A stretch of DNA of 61,141 nucleotides from JAFGMQ01 sp036733345 (GTDB lineage Bacteria; Desulfobacterota; DSM-4660; Desulfatiglandales; Desulfatiglandaceae): contig DAINAR010000016.1 in assembly GCA_036733345.1 (NCBI GenBank), forward strand, positions 1-61,141, in the 5' to 3' direction. Below are positions 16,865 to 26,778 of the stretch, in pieces. The position numbers and the translations under genes are program-made. Position 1 is the stretch's first letter, and every line of letters begins with the position of its first letter. The notes under the pieces were generated by a model. It did no database searches and was not told where the DNA came from. It saw only the letters and a list, made by a program, of their open reading frames with translations.

Positions 16865-19800
16865 ATGAATCATCTGAAGTCTCGTCTGACTCTGGGGCTT
16901 ATCCTGGTGTCAATTATATATTTTTTCATCCTTTCTACTGCATATGCTACAGCAAAAATTGAATCATCACTTCTGCAGGAAGCAGAAGAGCAAGAACAAC
17001 TGAACGTCATTATCTTTGTCAAAAGCCCTGACCTTAATGCTGCATCCGCAGAAGTAAAAAAGCGCTTTGATCCTGAAATTAAATCCCTTTCCGAAGAAGT
17101 GCGGAAAATTCACAGAAAATACCTGCCTCGCAAATCCTTGAATCCGGAAGAAGAGAAGGAATTTGTGCGAAAAGCCCCCCCCATTTCCCCATCGGATCAG
17201 GAACGCTTGAAGCTCATCCATGAGAGGCTGGATGAAACGATGGATGAGAAGAAGAGGGCGATCGGTATGGCCCTTCGAATGGCGGCCAGTCCCAATCTGG
17301 ATGACGTGGCTGATTTTGTCACCGCCTCCGGCGGGCTGGTCCGAGCAAGGGTCTATGTAATCAGCGCCCTGGGTGCCACCATCCCAAGTTATGTGCTTAC
17401 TGAGCTGGCCGGGCATCCTCTTGTGCTCTCGATCGAAAGGGATCGTAAAAGGCATCCTTTACTTGATATTAGTGTGCCGTCAAGCGGTTTTGCGACTTGG
17501 TGGTCTAATGGTTTTAGCGGCGGGCTGTATGATGTGGGCATTATTGAGTGGGGAGTTCAGGAAGATCATCCGGCTTTTTCAGGCATTTCTTTTATTTCTA
17601 ACTCGGGGATACACACGGATCCCACAGGACACGGTACTCATGTGGCAGGGATTGTAGCCAGCGGAGATACGTTTTTTAGGGGAGGTGCCTATGGTCTCGA
17701 TACTATTATTTGGTCAGAAGGGGGTACTATAGCTAATGAAGTAGAGACCATGGGGGATATGGAATGGCAGGCAACTGTGCCGGCTGAGAATCCGGAGGTA
17801 ATTAATCAAAGTGCTGGCTATGGTGTGTATGATGATTTGGATTATGAGAATAACGACGCCTTTTACGATGCGTTCATACGCCGATACAATATTCTAATTA
17901 TTCAGGCGGCAGGAAATAATGGTTGGACGGATTTAGCTCTAGATCGCCCTGCTGGAGCATATAATCTTATTACAGTTGCCAATATGTATGATAAAACAAA
18001 GATGGATCGAAGTGAGCACGTCAGGAGCGATTTTTCGTCCATAGGCCCGACACTTGGAGGCCGAAAAAAACCAGATCTCACGGCTCCGGGTACTGATATC
18101 CTGTCCTGTAACTGGCACTGGGCCACTGAGACTGATTTTATGTCTTTAAGCGGTACCAGCATGGCTGCGCCTCATGTGACTGCGGCCATAGTGCTCCTTG
18201 AAGACGGTGGCCTGAACCATAACCCAATGGCACAGAAGGCTGTTTTGATAAATACGGCTGATGCTTGGACAAGTCAGGATACCTCAGACCGTAATGATGA
18301 TGGCCCGACTCCGGGTAGCCACTGGGACAAGTCCTATGGGTGGGGTTATCTCAACATGGACACGGCTTATTTCCACCGCAACGACTATTTTAATGACAGT
18401 GTTGTGCCGAACAACGGAACAGCAGTAGATGACGACTATAAGCTTTACAAAGGGCCTATGCTGGCAGACGAGAAGGCAACTTTGGTATGGCACAAACGGG
18501 TTGACTATATCGGGGGTACCGGTCCGGGCTATCAGAACAGACTGAGTGACTTGGATATCATTCTTTTTAATGAAGCGGATAGCAGTCTCAAGGGCTGGGA
18601 TACGGGAAATACCATTGACAACGTGCATCAGGTCTGCACACCAAGTGATATCACGGGCGTTATAAAGGTCTATGCAGTAGATGCATCATTTGAATATGCG
18701 GATCACGAAGATTTCGCCCTGGCCACACAGGAACTGTTTGTGAAAGCTGATCCGCCTTCATTCGATGTCGGTCTTTCCATGCCGGCAAGTGTTGAAACCA
18801 GCACGAACTTTACCGTTACCGTTGATGTCACCAACAACGGAGATGTCAAGGCGCATAATAACAATGTCACCCTGTCTTTGCCGAGCGGGTTTTCCATCCA
18901 GTCGGGAGCAAACCCTCAAAACATAGGAAGCATCGCCGCGAGTGGCACCGGCCAGGCAACCTGGACGGTTCGTTCCTCCGCCACGCCAGGCGGATACAAT
19001 CTTTCCGCTTCAAACGCAAGCACCTGCTATTATGAGACCTATACCTGCGCTTCCGGCGATACCCCCATCACGGTCACTGCCGTGCCAGGTCCTCACGCTC
19101 TCTCAAACGATATGCCGGAGATCTTTTCCGACATCCCCAAAGATTTCACCTTTAGCATCATTAACTATGACTGGTGCGGGGTGGCCATCAATCCGTCAAC
19201 GGATCACGATATCATAATAGACAATGATTCCGACCTGGGCTCTCCGTATGCCATTTCAGAATTTACTGATAAACGTGATTTTGTCGTTGCGAACGGTCAC
19301 ATCAAGGGAACTGTTACGCATTACGCGCAGGTCTACTGGGGTTCCAGCAGCAGTTATACCATTGAGGCTGAATGGAATGCCTTGGATATCACGGCTGGAA
19401 AAGTTTATTCGGACAGCATGCCAGCCGGCGACGTTATCCAGATGTATGAGTCATATCTGCTCAGCGGGAACCAATATCGGGTGGAAGTGGACATCACTTC
19501 GGGAAGCGGTGATCTTGCCCTTTATATATTCAAGGCCTCGCGGGAGCATGGAGGTCGCCTTTCCGGGGACTATGATTATTCTTCCGAGTCAGGAGGCTCA
19601 GGTGATGATGAGAGTGTTTCGTTTACGGCTGACTGCACTGGTGAGTTTGGAATCGCCGTTATCAACGACAATGCTTCGTCGGCGAGCTATACTATCTCAG
19701 TAATTGAATTGGATACCACGTGCCCTCATCCCAATCCAATGACTTGGACCGAGGAGCCGGCTGAGACAAGCACGTCATCCATTAGCATGACGGCGACCAC

Positions 19801-22800
19801 CGCGACGGATGATTCCCCCCCGATAGAGTACAAATTTGATTTCACCAGCAGTCCTACCGGAGGCAGCGGTGGCTCAGACTCCATCTTGCAGACCTCGACC
19901 TCGTACACGGACACCGGTCTTGGGGTGAATCACCAGTATGGGTACCGGGTGATGGCACAGGACAGTCTGGGGAATCCAACCGGATATTCTTCAATAAGTT
20001 ATGATTACACCGATATCGAGACACCTACCGGTATTACCTTCGGCACGGTCACAACGACAAGCATCCAGGCCAAATCGGCCAACACGCCATCGGGGCTGAG
20101 CCGGGGCAATTCCGGGCTTATAATCTACAATGTGACGAAGGTGACTAATTCAGCCTGGAAGCAAAACAACGATTACTGGACGAGCGGCTCGCTCTCACCC
20201 AACACGCAGTATGGATTCAGGGCCAGGGCGAAAAACGGTGATGCCAATGAAACAGGGTATTGTTCGACGGCATATAAATATACCCTGGCCAATACACCGG
20301 GGGCTGCCGGTTTTACCAACGTGACCCAGACAAGTATCCGCGCGAACTGGACGGCGAACGGCAATCCGGCCGGGACACAATATTACTGTGAGAATATAAC
20401 CAATACTACCAACTCGGGGTGGACGGCAAATACCTACTGGGACAGCACCGGCCTTGCATGCGGGACGCCCTATTCATTCCGGGTATACGCGAAAAACGGC
20501 AATGATATTCCGGCCGGACCCACCAGCCTCGGTTCTCAGAGCACATCGGAGTGTCCTGATGAAGATCCCCCAACGCCGAACCCGATGACCTGGGCGACGG
20601 AGCCCTATGAGACGAGCACTTCATCCATCGCGATGACGGCCACCACGGCGACGGATGCTTCCCCCCCGATCCAGTACCATTTTGATTTTACCAGCAGTCC
20701 CACCGGAGGTACGGGCGGTTCAGACTCTATCTGGCAGGCCTCGACCTCGTACACGGACACCGGGCTTGGGGTGAATCACCAGTACGGTTATCGGGTACAG
20801 GCAAAAGACAGCCTTGGAAATCCGACCGGGTATTCGTCAATAAGTTATGATTACACTGATATCGAGACACCCAGCGGCATTACATTCGGCACGGTCACGA
20901 CGACCAGCATCCAGGCCAGATCGACTAATACGCCGTCGGGGCTGACCCGCGGCAATTCCGGGCTGATAGTCTACAACGTGACGAAGGGGACTAATTCTGA
21001 CTGGAAGCAGAACAATAATCTCTGGACAAGCGGCTCGCTTTCCCCCAACACCCAATACGGATTCCGGGCTCAGGCGAAAAACGGTGACGGCGACCCCACC
21101 GGTGAGTGTGCCACGGCTTACAAATACACACTGGCCAACGCCCCGGGAGCTGCCGGCTTTACCAATGTGACCCAGACGAGCATCCGGGCGAACTGGACGG
21201 CGAACGGCAATCCGGCCGGGACACAGTATTGGTGTGAAAATACAACCAATACTACCAACTCCGGGTGGACGGCAAATACCTACTGGGACAGCACCGGGCT
21301 CGAGTGTGATACGCCCTATTCATTCCGGGTATACTCGAAAAACGGCAATGATGTCCCGGCAGGTCCAACGTCCCTCGGTTCACAGACGACAGCGGCCTGC
21401 AGCGGAGAAACCGATCCGCCGACGCCGAACCCGATGACGTGGGCGACGGAGCCCTATGAGACGAGCACTTCATCCATCGCGATGACGGCGACTACCGCGA
21501 CGGATGCTTCCCCCCCGATCCAGTACCATTTTGATTTTACCAGCAGTCTCACCGGCGGGACCGGAGGTACGGATTCCGCCTGGCAGGCCTCGACCTCGTA
21601 CACGGACACCGGTCTTCAGGCAAACCATCAATACGGATACCGGGTACAGGCGAAGGACAGTGCGGGAAATCCTCCAACCGATTATTCGTCAGAGAGTTAC
21701 GACTACACGGATATCGAGACACCGACCGGTATTACCTTCGGCACGGTCACAACGACAAGCATCCAGGCCAGGTCGACCAATACCCCCTCAGGGTTGACCC
21801 GTGGGAATTCCGGGCTCAAGATTTTCAATGTAACGGATGTAAGTAATTCCGACTGGAAGCAGAACAATAATCTCTGGACAAGCGGCTCGCTTTGGCCGAA
21901 TATCCAATACGGATTCAGGGCTCAGGCGAAAAACGGTGACGGCGACCCCACGCCGTACTGTCCCACAGCCTACAAATACACCCTGGCCAACACCCCGGGG
22001 ATTGCCGATTTTACGAACGTGACCCAGACGAGCATCCGGGCGAACTGGACGGCAAACAACAATACGCCGGGGACAGAGTATTGGTGTGAGAACACAACCA
22101 AAGGAACCAATTCGGGATGGATAACCGGCACCTCCTGGGACAGCACCGGTCTTGCGTGCGGGACACCCTATTCATTCCAGGTGTATTCGAAAAACGGTGA
22201 CGGCATCCCGGCAGGACCAACCAGCCTCGGCTCTCAGGCCACGTCGGCCTGTGAGGTGCAGACCGGCGATAAATACTGCACAGACTTTGATGAGCGGGGA
22301 GACTGGACAGGAGACAGCAATATCTATGTAGATGAGGATGATTCACGGTTATACTGGTATACCAACAGCTCTTATCATTCCGCCTACGACAACATTTCAG
22401 CAGTGACCCAGGCCGGGGATGTCATAGAGTTCGAATATCATTACCTCTACCATTTTGACTCAAGTACTCGCCAGGACGTTGTATTCGGTTTCACCGATTC
22501 GATCTCAACTTATGAGAATACCTTCCCGGACAACCTTATCGGCGGGTATGCACAAAATTATTATAATCCTACTACCAAAACTCATTATGCACAAACTCAT
22601 GTAAAGATAAACAAAGACGGCAGTTCTCTCTTTAACTGGGGGGAAAACGATCATCCTCGGGGGACGCCGGCGGTCTACAAGGCGAGGATCGAAATAGTCA
22701 ATTCCAGCACCTATTCCGTCACCATCTGGAAAGACAATGTGATCGTTTATCCAAAAACAAATAGAAGTGGAGATCTTACTGGCATTCATTTTACGTTGTG

Positions 22801-22942
22801 CGCCGCCTGGAACAAACAGACCCAATATGGATTGTCAATGCAGGGTTTATATGAAGGGTATTTAGATTACATCTGCTGGACTGTGTCGGGCAGTAAAGGA
22901 CTTCCACCCGGAGTCATGCAGCTGCTTTTAATGGGTGAATAA
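16865..22942 (+). CDS. large secreted subtilisin-like (S8) protein with FN3-type repeats
   Basis: 2025 residues: signal peptide (about 1-29), propeptide-like region (to about 205), S8 domain (about 220-500), CARDB-like region (about 650-740), a linker, three ~282-residue repeats of fibronectin-III-type modules (about 956-1800) and a C-terminal domain of unknown type. Catalytic His256 (GHGTHVAG) and Ser432 (GTSMAAPHV) are present. The position of the usual catalytic Asp (VIDTGV) is Glu228 in GIIEWGV. The first two thirds of the repeats are markedly GC-richer than the acs genes, suggesting a different history. It may be an extracellular protease, or a binding protein with weakened catalysis. 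AGGAGG precedes the ATG by 7 bases. Confidence 0.88.
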   Translation: MNHLKSRLTLGLILVSIIYFFILSTAYATAKIESSLLQEAEEQEQLNVIIFVKSPDLNAASAEVKKRFDPEIKSLSEEVRKIHRKYLPRKSLNPEEEKEFVRKAPPISPSDQERLKLIHERLDETMDEKKRAIGMALRMAASPNLDDVADFVTASGGLVRARVYVISALGATIPSYVLTELAGHPLVLSIERDRKRHPLLDISVPSSGFATWWSNGFSGGLYDVGIIEWGVQEDHPAFSGISFISNSGIHTDPTGHGTHVAGIVASGDTFFRGGAYGLDTIIWSEGGTIANEVETMGDMEWQATVPAENPEVINQSAGYGVYDDLDYENNDAFYDAFIRRYNILIIQAAGNNGWTDLALDRPAGAYNLITVANMYDKTKMDRSEHVRSDFSSIGPTLGGRKKPDLTAPGTDILSCNWHWATETDFMSLSGTSMAAPHVTAAIVLLEDGGLNHNPMAQKAVLINTADAWTSQDTSDRNDDGPTPGSHWDKSYGWGYLNMDTAYFHRNDYFNDSVVPNNGTAVDDDYKLYKGPMLADEKATLVWHKRVDYIGGTGPGYQNRLSDLDIILFNEADSSLKGWDTGNTIDNVHQVCTPSDITGVIKVYAVDASFEYADHEDFALATQELFVKADPPSFDVGLSMPASVETSTNFTVTVDVTNNGDVKAHNNNVTLSLPSGFSIQSGANPQNIGSIAASGTGQATWTVRSSATPGGYNLSASNASTCYYETYTCASGDTPITVTAVPGPHALSNDMPEIFSDIPKDFTFSIINYDWCGVAINPSTDHDIIIDNDSDLGSPYAISEFTDKRDFVVANGHIKGTVTHYAQVYWGSSSSYTIEAEWNALDITAGKVYSDSMPAGDVIQMYESYLLSGNQYRVEVDITSGSGDLALYIFKASREHGGRLSGDYDYSSESGGSGDDESVSFTADCTGEFGIAVINDNASSASYTISVIELDTTCPHPNPMTWTEEPAETSTSSISMTATTATDDSPPIEYKFDFTSSPTGGSGGSDSILQTSTSYTDTGLGVNHQYGYRVMAQDSLGNPTGYSSISYDYTDIETPTGITFGTVTTTSIQAKSANTPSGLSRGNSGLIIYNVTKVTNSAWKQNNDYWTSGSLSPNTQYGFRARAKNGDANETGYCSTAYKYTLANTPGAAGFTNVTQTSIRANWTANGNPAGTQYYCENITNTTNSGWTANTYWDSTGLACGTPYSFRVYAKNGNDIPAGPTSLGSQSTSECPDEDPPTPNPMTWATEPYETSTSSIAMTATTATDASPPIQYHFDFTSSPTGGTGGSDSIWQASTSYTDTGLGVNHQYGYRVQAKDSLGNPTGYSSISYDYTDIETPSGITFGTVTTTSIQARSTNTPSGLTRGNSGLIVYNVTKGTNSDWKQNNNLWTSGSLSPNTQYGFRAQAKNGDGDPTGECATAYKYTLANAPGAAGFTNVTQTSIRANWTANGNPAGTQYWCENTTNTTNSGWTANTYWDSTGLECDTPYSFRVYSKNGNDVPAGPTSLGSQTTAACSGETDPPTPNPMTWATEPYETSTSSIAMTATTATDASPPIQYHFDFTSSLTGGTGGTDSAWQASTSYTDTGLQANHQYGYRVQAKDSAGNPPTDYSSESYDYTDIETPTGITFGTVTTTSIQARSTNTPSGLTRGNSGLKIFNVTDVSNSDWKQNNNLWTSGSLWPNIQYGFRAQAKNGDGDPTPYCPTAYKYTLANTPGIADFTNVTQTSIRANWTANNNTPGTEYWCENTTKGTNSGWITGTSWDSTGLACGTPYSFQVYSKNGDGIPAGPTSLGSQATSACEVQTGDKYCTDFDERGDWTGDSNIYVDEDDSRLYWYTNSSYHSAYDNISAVTQAGDVIEFEYHYLYHFDSSTRQDVVFGFTDSISTYENTFPDNLIGGYAQNYYNPTTKTHYAQTHVKINKDGSSLFNWGENDHPRGTPAVYKARIEIVNSSTYSVTIWKDNVIVYPKTNRSGDLTGIHFTLCAAWNKQTQYGLSMQGLYEGYLDYICWTVSGSKGLPPGVMQLLLMGE
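19732..22262 (+). repeat. three ~845-bp coding repeats in the subtilisin-like gene
   Basis: Units begin near 19732, 20575 and 21424 (periods of about 843 and 849 bases). Each starts with a PNPMTW..EP.ETSTSS segment and contains about three FN3-type modules. The second and third units are nearly identical over long stretches; the first is more diverged. This points to expansion by duplication within the gene. Confidence 0.85.
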
Positions 22943-23029
22943 TCTCATTAAAAGAAGGCAACGCCGCAGAGTATCCGGCGGGTAGCTATAAAAACAGATC
23001 CTGCGAGGTCTCAAGAGCGGATATTTTCG

Positions 23030-23254
23030 TTAAGGAGCAGGCGCTGGCAAAGGCGCGCAGTTTGTACCATACACACAGTTTGGGTGGTTAGTCATGTTAG
23101 TACCATTCATGTATGCGGTATTCTGGTCGACCAGGTTGTACCCTGACATAAAATATATGCCGTGATCTGTATTTTTATAGCAGGTGTTGCCGGTAGCAGT
23201 TGAGCCATTAGCGACACCAAGACCGGCACCGGTATTGTCAGAGCCACTTTTTTC
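23030..23254 (-). pseudogene. remnant of a right-handed beta-helix protein (C-terminal fragment)
   Basis: Translation on the minus strand gives a coherent stretch of about 70 residues typical of parallel beta-helix (pectin-lyase-like, NosD-like) proteins: GLGVANGSTATGNTCYKN, then DHGIYFMSGYNLVDQNTAYMNGT, ending CAPLPAPAP and a stop. The frame continues upstream only into the end of corA in another frame, so the bulk of the original gene is missing. It looks like the tail of a deleted or truncated gene left behind corA. Expression as a separate protein is unlikely. Confidence 0.55.
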
Positions 23255-24302
23255 TGTGGAAATACAGGGCCATAAGTAAACCAAGGACAATCATTATTAT
23301 CCATAATGCAGGATAGGCCCATGCCCATTTAAGCTCCGGCATGGACTCAAAGTTCATTCCATAGATGCCCGCCAGAAAGGTAAGAGGAATAAAGATTGTG
23401 GCGATGATTGTCAGGACCTTCATGACCTCATTCATTCTGTTGCTCAGGCTTGAAAGATAGGTGTCAAGCATCCCTGATACCATATCGCGATATGATTCAA
23501 GGGTATCAATTACCTGGATGGTATGATCGTAGACGTCTCTCAGGTAGATATTTGTTGACTCCTCGATAAGTGAAGACTCGGTTCTTTCCAGTGTGCTTAC
23601 GACCTCCCGTAAAGGCCATACCGACTTTCGAAGTGATATCATTGTCCGTTTCATGCCTTGTATGCTCTGCAACATCTCAGGGGTTGGATTGGCGAGCAAT
23701 GCTTCCTCCATTTCCTCTATCTTTTCTCCGAGGCGTTCAAGAATTACAAAGTAATTGTCCACCACAGCATCGATAAGGGCATAAGCCAGATAATCAGCAT
23801 TTTTCTTTCTAATTCTGGCTTTTTCGCTCCTTATTCTGTCCCTGACAGGATTAAAGATATCTCCGATCCTTTCCTGAAATGTTATGACAAAATTAGAGCC
23901 CAGAATAAGGCTGAATTGTTCATCCTTTATTTCATCCTCATCTTCATCATAATAGAGCATCTTAAGTACTATGTAGAGATAGGTTTCAAGGTCATCGGTC
24001 TTAGGCCGTTGACCTGTATGCAGGATATCCTCAAGAACAAGGGGATGAACATCAAAATGTGTGCCAATTTTTTCTATAATATCAATGTCATGGAGACCAT
24101 CTATATTTATCCATGTTACAGTTCCCTTGTCCTTATAAGTAAAACACTCCTCCACCATATTTACTTCTTTTTCCTGAAACTCTATCTCATCGTAGTCGAC
24201 AATGCTGATCCTTGTCTTCTCGATCTTTCTTTCTCCCACATGTACCAGTGTGCCGGGGGAAAGACCTGCCTTTTTTGATGATAATTTCAGAAAATGTGCC
24301 AT
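23238..24302 (-). CDS. corA: magnesium/cobalt transporter CorA
   Basis: Pentameric inner-membrane channel for Mg2+ and related divalent cations. The 354-residue protein has the large cytoplasmic alpha/beta and helical domain, then two C-terminal membrane helices. The GMN selectivity motif is at 315-317 in YGMNFESMPE. The basic C-terminal tail (HRKKWL) is complete. GAGGG precedes the ATG. It lies 22 bases after pckA on the same strand, probably co-transcribed. The 3' end abuts a beta-helix gene fragment. Confidence 0.95.
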   Translation of the reverse strand: MAHFLKLSSKKAGLSPGTLVHVGERKIEKTRISIVDYDEIEFQEKEVNMVEECFTYKDKGTVTWINIDGLHDIDIIEKIGTHFDVHPLVLEDILHTGQRPKTDDLETYLYIVLKMLYYDEDEDEIKDEQFSLILGSNFVITFQERIGDIFNPVRDRIRSEKARIRKKNADYLAYALIDAVVDNYFVILERLGEKIEEMEEALLANPTPEMLQSIQGMKRTMISLRKSVWPLREVVSTLERTESSLIEESTNIYLRDVYDHTIQVIDTLESYRDMVSGMLDTYLSSLSNRMNEVMKVLTIIATIFIPLTFLAGIYGMNFESMPELKWAWAYPALWIIMIVLGLLMALYFHRKKWL

Positions 24303-24324
24303 TAAAAGACCCTCTTAATTTAAG

Positions 24325-25926
24325 TTATCCCATGCCTGGAATGGAGCATAAAATTTCATCAGGGACATTTTCTTCAAACTGTTTGAAATTTAGTCTGAAA
24401 TCGACAGCCAGTTTTTTTGCACGTTCGTCGTATTTTTCCCTGTTCGAAGAAAAGTTTCTTGGATTCAACATTTCAGAGGGAACCCCATAACAATATTTTG
24501 GGATCAGGAACCCGAAAACAGGGTCATGTTCAAACTCACCATTGTCAAGAGATCCGTTCAATATATTCCTGATCAGCGCCCTTGAATAAGGTATCTTTAT
24601 CCGCTCAGATTTACCGTAGGGTTCTCCTATCCAGCCCGTATTTATAAGCCAGCAGTTTACATTATGGGTCTTGATCTTTTTCATAAAGAGGTCGGCATAT
24701 ACTGTAGGAGGCAGGACCATGAAAGGGGCTCCGAAGCATGCGCTGAATGTCGCCTTCGGCTCCTGAATACCCGCTTCAGTGCCAGCGACCTTGGCGGTGT
24801 ACCCGCTCAGAAAATGAAAGACTGCCTGTTCCGGTGTGAGCTTTGCCACAGGAGGCATCACACCGAAGGCATCACATGTCAACATTATAACATTCCTGGG
24901 ATGCCCGCCGATACCTTCCCGGACAGCGCTCGGGATATGCGATATCGGGTACGCTGCCCTGGTATTTTCCGTCAAAGAAGCATCGTTCAGGTCAAGCCGT
25001 CCGGTTTTCTGATCCATACTAACGTTTTCAAGTATTGTACCGAACCGTCTCGTACATTCATATATTTCCGGTTCCGACTCTTTTGAGAGATTAATGACCT
25101 TGGCATAGCAGCCGCCCTCAAAATTGAATATGCCCTCATCGCTCCACCCGTGCTCGTCATCCCCTATCAATCTGCGTTCAGGGTCTGCCGACAGGGTTGT
25201 TTTACCGGTACCGGAAAGACCGAAAAATATGGCAGTGTCATTTTCAGCTCCAACATTCGCAGAGCAGTGCATCGACAGAACAGATCCCTGTGGAAGGATA
25301 TAGTTCAGGACAGTAAAAACGGATTTCTTTATTTCGCCTGCATAACTTGTCCCACCGATGAGGACGAGATTCTTTCCAAGATGAAGCAGGATAAATGCCT
25401 CCGAACTTGTCCCGTCCAGCTCGGGGATAGCCTGGAACCTGGGGACATTTATTATTGTAAACTCAGGATTATGGTCGCCGGCCTCATCCGGTTTTTTCAT
25501 CTGGATAAACATATTTCTGGCAAAAAGGCTGTGCCAGGCCTTTTCCGTGATAACCCGGATACGATGTTTATATTTTCTGGCAGCGCCGGCGTAACAGTCC
25601 TGAATAAACAGATCTTTATTCTGGAAATATGCCTGGAGACGATGAAAGAGATGGGTAAATCTTTCTTCATCGATCCCCTTGTTTACAGGGCTCCACCAGA
25701 TTTTGTCTTCACTTGAAGGTTCTCTGACGATAAAGCGGTCGTTTGGGGAACGCCCCATTAGATGCCCTGTTCTTACAACAATCGGACCAAGATGGGCGAT
25801 ATTTCCTTCCCTCCTTTTGATGATTTCTTCATAAAGGCGGGGAGTGGTGGAATTCCAGTAAATCGCACCGACATTCCTGAATCCCTGTCTTTCGAGTTCA
25901 GACCTGATATCAAAATGATCAAACAT
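24325..25926 (-). CDS. pckA: phosphoenolpyruvate carboxykinase (ATP)
   Basis: Interconverts oxaloacetate plus ATP with phosphoenolpyruvate, CO2 and ADP. The 533-residue ATP-type enzyme shows the kinase loop GLSGTGKTT (236-244), then DDEHGWSDEGIFNFEGGCYAK, which holds the second metal/nucleotide motif. A GGGAGAG ribosome binding site precedes the ATG. In an organism with the acs pathway it links C3 and C4 intermediates, either for gluconeogenesis or anaplerosis. It is followed closely by corA. Confidence 0.96.
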   Translation of the reverse strand: MFDHFDIRSELERQGFRNVGAIYWNSTTPRLYEEIIKRREGNIAHLGPIVVRTGHLMGRSPNDRFIVREPSSEDKIWWSPVNKGIDEERFTHLFHRLQAYFQNKDLFIQDCYAGAARKYKHRIRVITEKAWHSLFARNMFIQMKKPDEAGDHNPEFTIINVPRFQAIPELDGTSSEAFILLHLGKNLVLIGGTSYAGEIKKSVFTVLNYILPQGSVLSMHCSANVGAENDTAIFFGLSGTGKTTLSADPERRLIGDDEHGWSDEGIFNFEGGCYAKVINLSKESEPEIYECTRRFGTILENVSMDQKTGRLDLNDASLTENTRAAYPISHIPSAVREGIGGHPRNVIMLTCDAFGVMPPVAKLTPEQAVFHFLSGYTAKVAGTEAGIQEPKATFSACFGAPFMVLPPTVYADLFMKKIKTHNVNCWLINTGWIGEPYGKSERIKIPYSRALIRNILNGSLDNGEFEHDPVFGFLIPKYCYGVPSEMLNPRNFSSNREKYDERAKKLAVDFRLNFKQFEENVPDEILCSIPGMG

Positions 25927-26024
25927 TTTGTCTCTCCCGGCATGGATGATAAATAAAAATAATTATCCTATTTGATCCTGTAAAAAATGTCTTATTTATG
26001 AATTGATGCAAACCCGTCAAGCAG

Positions 26025-26450
26025 TCAGTATGGTTTACCGGGGGGCCCGGATTCCGGATAATCCCAGCCGAAACCCCATCTGAACGGGGTTGGCAGCCAC
26101 CACACGCCACCAACACGAACACCGTAATACATTATAGTTGCGATGACAGGATGCCCTTTTTGGGATATGCATTCTTTTAATTTTTTGTCAGCCTCCTTTT
26201 TTTCATGCCGGGTTCCACCCATCCAGTAAACCAGATCATGCTCGATGCAGCATTCCACCCAGTCACTGTCAGGCCAGCAGGAACAACCATCGGATTTGAA
26301 GGCATGAGGAGGTAATGGTTCCTCCCAGATTGATTGTGAATAAAGGCTTTGGGCCAGGTCATCAATCTTATTTTGATCTGAAGAGCAGCCCCAGGGAGGC
26401 AAAAAGAACAATATAAGCAGAATGATGTAAAATCTGATCATTTTATGCAT
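26025..26450 (-). CDS. putative phospholipase A2-like lipoprotein
   Basis: This 141-residue protein starts with a signal peptide and a lipobox-like PPWGC (Cys22), suggesting a lipid-anchored envelope protein. The middle carries the phospholipase A2-type active-site pattern: DGCSCWPD, then ECCIEHD with a vicinal Cys pair 67-68 and the His71-Asp72 dyad, followed by GGT.....AD (Asp88), where the family has its second acidic residue. The C-terminus is rich in Trp, Gly and Pro. Lipid hydrolysis is inferred from this pattern only. The start could be Met4 rather than Met1. Confidence 0.6.
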   Translation of the reverse strand: MHKMIRFYIILLILFFLPPWGCSSDQNKIDDLAQSLYSQSIWEEPLPPHAFKSDGCSCWPDSDWVECCIEHDLVYWMGGTRHEKKEADKKLKECISQKGHPVIATIMYYGVRVGGVWWLPTPFRWGFGWDYPESGPPGKPY

Positions 26451-26668
26451 CCCATCTTAACAGTGAAAGTCACAGGGTCTCACCAGACAAATAGATCATT
26501 AGCACAATATTGACTATGCGTCAAATTATTTGCTTATTTGAACATATCCTTTTTTACTTATTATATTAAAAAAGCATTTAGTTAATAATGATCTAAATAT
26601 ATCTAATAAATATTACAAATAGTGAATGATAACCGTATGGTTTTTATAGGATTAGAAAATATTTGACG

Positions 26669-26697
26669 TTGACGTATTAATCAGATTTTTCTATCTT
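26669..26697 (+). promoter_or_regulatory. candidate promoter for the GMP synthase subunit gene
   Basis: TTGACG (26669-26674) and TATCTT (26692-26697) are separated by 17 bases, matching 5/6 and 4/6 consensus positions. The leader would be about 115 bases long. Confidence 0.4.
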
Positions 26698-26756
26698 TTA
26701 AAGCAAAAGGCGAATACAATTTTTCGCAGTTCATATCATATTGCATTATCTGCATG

Positions 26757-26778
26757 GCCGGTTATCAGCTGGCTTTTT
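26757..26778 (+). terminator. short hairpin plus T-run in the leader of the GMP synthase subunit gene
   Basis: GCCGG (26757-26761) pairs with CTGGC (26769-26773, one G-U pair) around a 7-base loop, followed by five T. The only upstream gene is on the other strand, so this would act on the leader itself, as an attenuator. The stem is short, so it may be fortuitous. Confidence 0.3.

Noticed and set aside
16967..17455. 162-residue minus-strand open frame inside the subtilisin-like gene
   Set aside because: Antisense shadow of the propeptide region; low plausibility as a protein.
23107..23328. 73-residue minus-strand open frame overlapping corA
   Set aside because: Shadow frame of corA and the beta-helix remnant; the translation has no domain-like content.
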